Positions 63,147-64,000 of a stretch of 64,000 nt of DNA are shown here, piece by piece. Numbering within the stretch: position 1 is the stretch's first letter; each line of letters starts with the position of its first letter. The translations under genes and the position numbers were made by a program. Where the stretch lies: positions 1-64,000 of the forward strand of contig JAPPEU010000087.1 of NCBI GenBank assembly GCA_028875245.1, given 5' to 3'. The notes below the pieces were generated by a model. The model was given only the letters and a program-made list of their open reading frames with translations. It had not been told where the DNA came from and did not search any database. This DNA comes from Chloroflexota bacterium (GTDB lineage Bacteria; Chloroflexota; Anaerolineae; Aggregatilineales; Phototrophicaceae).

Positions 63147-64000
63147 ATGAAAGACGCCTTGAAGGACCAGGCCTTGGCTGACCTGTCTGTCATCATTGTC
63201 AGTTGGAATGTGCGCGATCTGCTGGACAAATGCCTGAGCAGCTTGGGTGCGTCGTCGCGCTCCATTCGACCGGGCGCCGACGCTGACTGCGACATCGAAA
63301 TCATCGTGGTGGATTCGGCGAGCGATGATGGCAGCCCGGCGCTCCTGCGGGAAAATTATCCCGCTGTTACCTTGCTGGAGCAAAGCGAAAACATCGGCTT
63401 CACGCGCGGCAACAATATCGGATTGGCGCAAGCGCGCGGCGATTATCTGCTCCTGCTCAATCCTGACACCGAGGTCTGCCCGGGCGCCCTCGCGCAAATG
63501 ATTGATTACATGATGCGGCATCCGCACGTCGGCATCCTGGGACCGCAAACGTTCAACAGCGATGGCAGCCATCAATCAACGCGCCGCCGTTTCCCCACCC
63601 TCATGACCGGCATATTCGAGAGCACCTGGCTCTCAGCCTGGGCGCCGGCCGGCGTGGAGCGCCATTACCGCATGCTTGACACGCCGGACGACGCCATCCT
63701 CGAGGTGGATTGGGTGCAAGGCTCGGCGCTGATGATGCGGCGCGAGGTTTACCAAGCCATCGGCGGGCTCGACGAGGGCTACATCATGTACTCGGAAGAG
63801 TTGGATTATTGCCGGCGCGCTGTATTGGCCGGCTGGCGCGTCTGCTATCACGGCGGCGCCCAAATCACGCATCATGGCGGCAAGAGCAGTGAACAAGTAG
63901 CCGCCTTAAAGCAAATCCATTTTCAGACCAGCAAACTCCGCTACTTTCTAAAGCATCACGGCTACAGTCATTACCTCATCCTGCGCGCCTTGCTCCTGCT
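63147..64000 (+). CDS. GT2-family glycosyltransferase (rhamnosyltransferase-like), 3' truncated
   Basis: Open from ATG 63147 to the window end (at least 284 residues). GT-A fold: S-V-I-I-V-S-W-N at the N-terminus, I-I-V-V-D-S-A-S-D-D, N-I-G-F-T-R-G-N-N-I-G (donor loop), L-N-P-D-T-E (metal-binding DxD-type region), V-Q-G-S-A-L-M-M-R-R and S-E-E-L-D-Y-C-R-R. This is the WbbL-like group that often transfers rhamnose. It is probably part of the glycan cluster begun by the rmd-gmd pair. Confidence 0.85.
   Translation, partial: MKDALKDQALADLSVIIVSWNVRDLLDKCLSSLGASSRSIRPGADADCDIEIIVVDSASDDGSPALLRENYPAVTLLEQSENIGFTRGNNIGLAQARGDYLLLLNPDTEVCPGALAQMIDYMMRHPHVGILGPQTFNSDGSHQSTRRRFPTLMTGIFESTWLSAWAPAGVERHYRMLDTPDDAILEVDWVQGSALMMRREVYQAIGGLDEGYIMYSEELDYCRRAVLAGWRVCYHGGAQITHHGGKSSEQVAALKQIHFQTSKLRYFLKHHGYSHYLILRALLL

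Overview
The window looks like a piece of a GC-rich bacterial chromosome, most likely Chloroflexota (Anaerolineae-like). This is inference from gene content: glycine decarboxylase split into GcvPA and GcvPB, an EF-G-like second translation GTPase, a bacterial translin, DUF4397/SH3 surface proteins, and many -10 boxes of the TGnTATAAT type. No rRNA, tRNA, CRISPR array, transposase or prophage gene was seen. The first and last genes run off the ends.

Layout. 1-7.4 kb: a fibronectin-III/SH3-like surface protein (5' truncated), a MarR regulator, an isocitrate/isopropylmalate dehydrogenase, a secreted protein of unknown function, rsmG, a Nudix/YciI-like pair, translin and a Memo-like protein. 7.4-11.8 kb: rplJ-rplL behind a promoter and an L10 leader, a histidine-kinase-like ATPase, a 2-hydroxyacid dehydrogenase, and greA with its own promoter, leader hairpin and terminator. 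11.8-20.3 kb (minus strand): ECF sigma factor with putative anti-sigma partner, mgsA, a GT4 glycosyltransferase, a lipoprotein lytic transglycosylase with TPRs, a small hypothetical gene and a DUF255 thioredoxin-domain protein. 20.6-26.3 kb: ftsH, an EF-G paralogue and an SGNH hydrolase.

26.4-41.5 kb is the most unusual part. A 1116-residue protein fuses serine hydroxymethyltransferase (GlyA) to the glycine-cleavage aminomethyltransferase (GcvT). The rest of the glycine cleavage system (gcvH, gcvPA, gcvPB, plus a small unknown ORF) lies about 7-12 kb downstream on the minus strand behind a glycine riboswitch with a rho-independent terminator. Both the GlyA-GcvT linker and GcvPB carry in-frame copies of a roughly 70-bp palindromic repeat that also occurs between genes. 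Between these loci sit an ABC sugar transporter with a sulfatase (no ATPase gene), an aldo/keto reductase and an AEC permease.

41.7-64 kb: an SCO-type protein, alr, tgt (whose zinc cysteines appear to be missing), a PIG-L deacetylase, DUF3048, mltG, a pyrimidine-nucleoside phosphorylase and a DsbA-like oxidoreductase. Then a nucleotide/cofactor recycling stretch follows (isochorismatase-like hydrolase, mtnA, nicotinate phosphoribosyltransferase, PfkB kinase, ahcY), a large DUF4397/SH3 protein, and the start of a GDP-deoxyhexose/glycosylation cluster (rmd-like, gmd, tatD, GT2). Two small non-autonomous elements with terminal inverted repeats (29782-29918, with an 8-bp target duplication, and 54515-54772) lie upstream of plus-strand genes.
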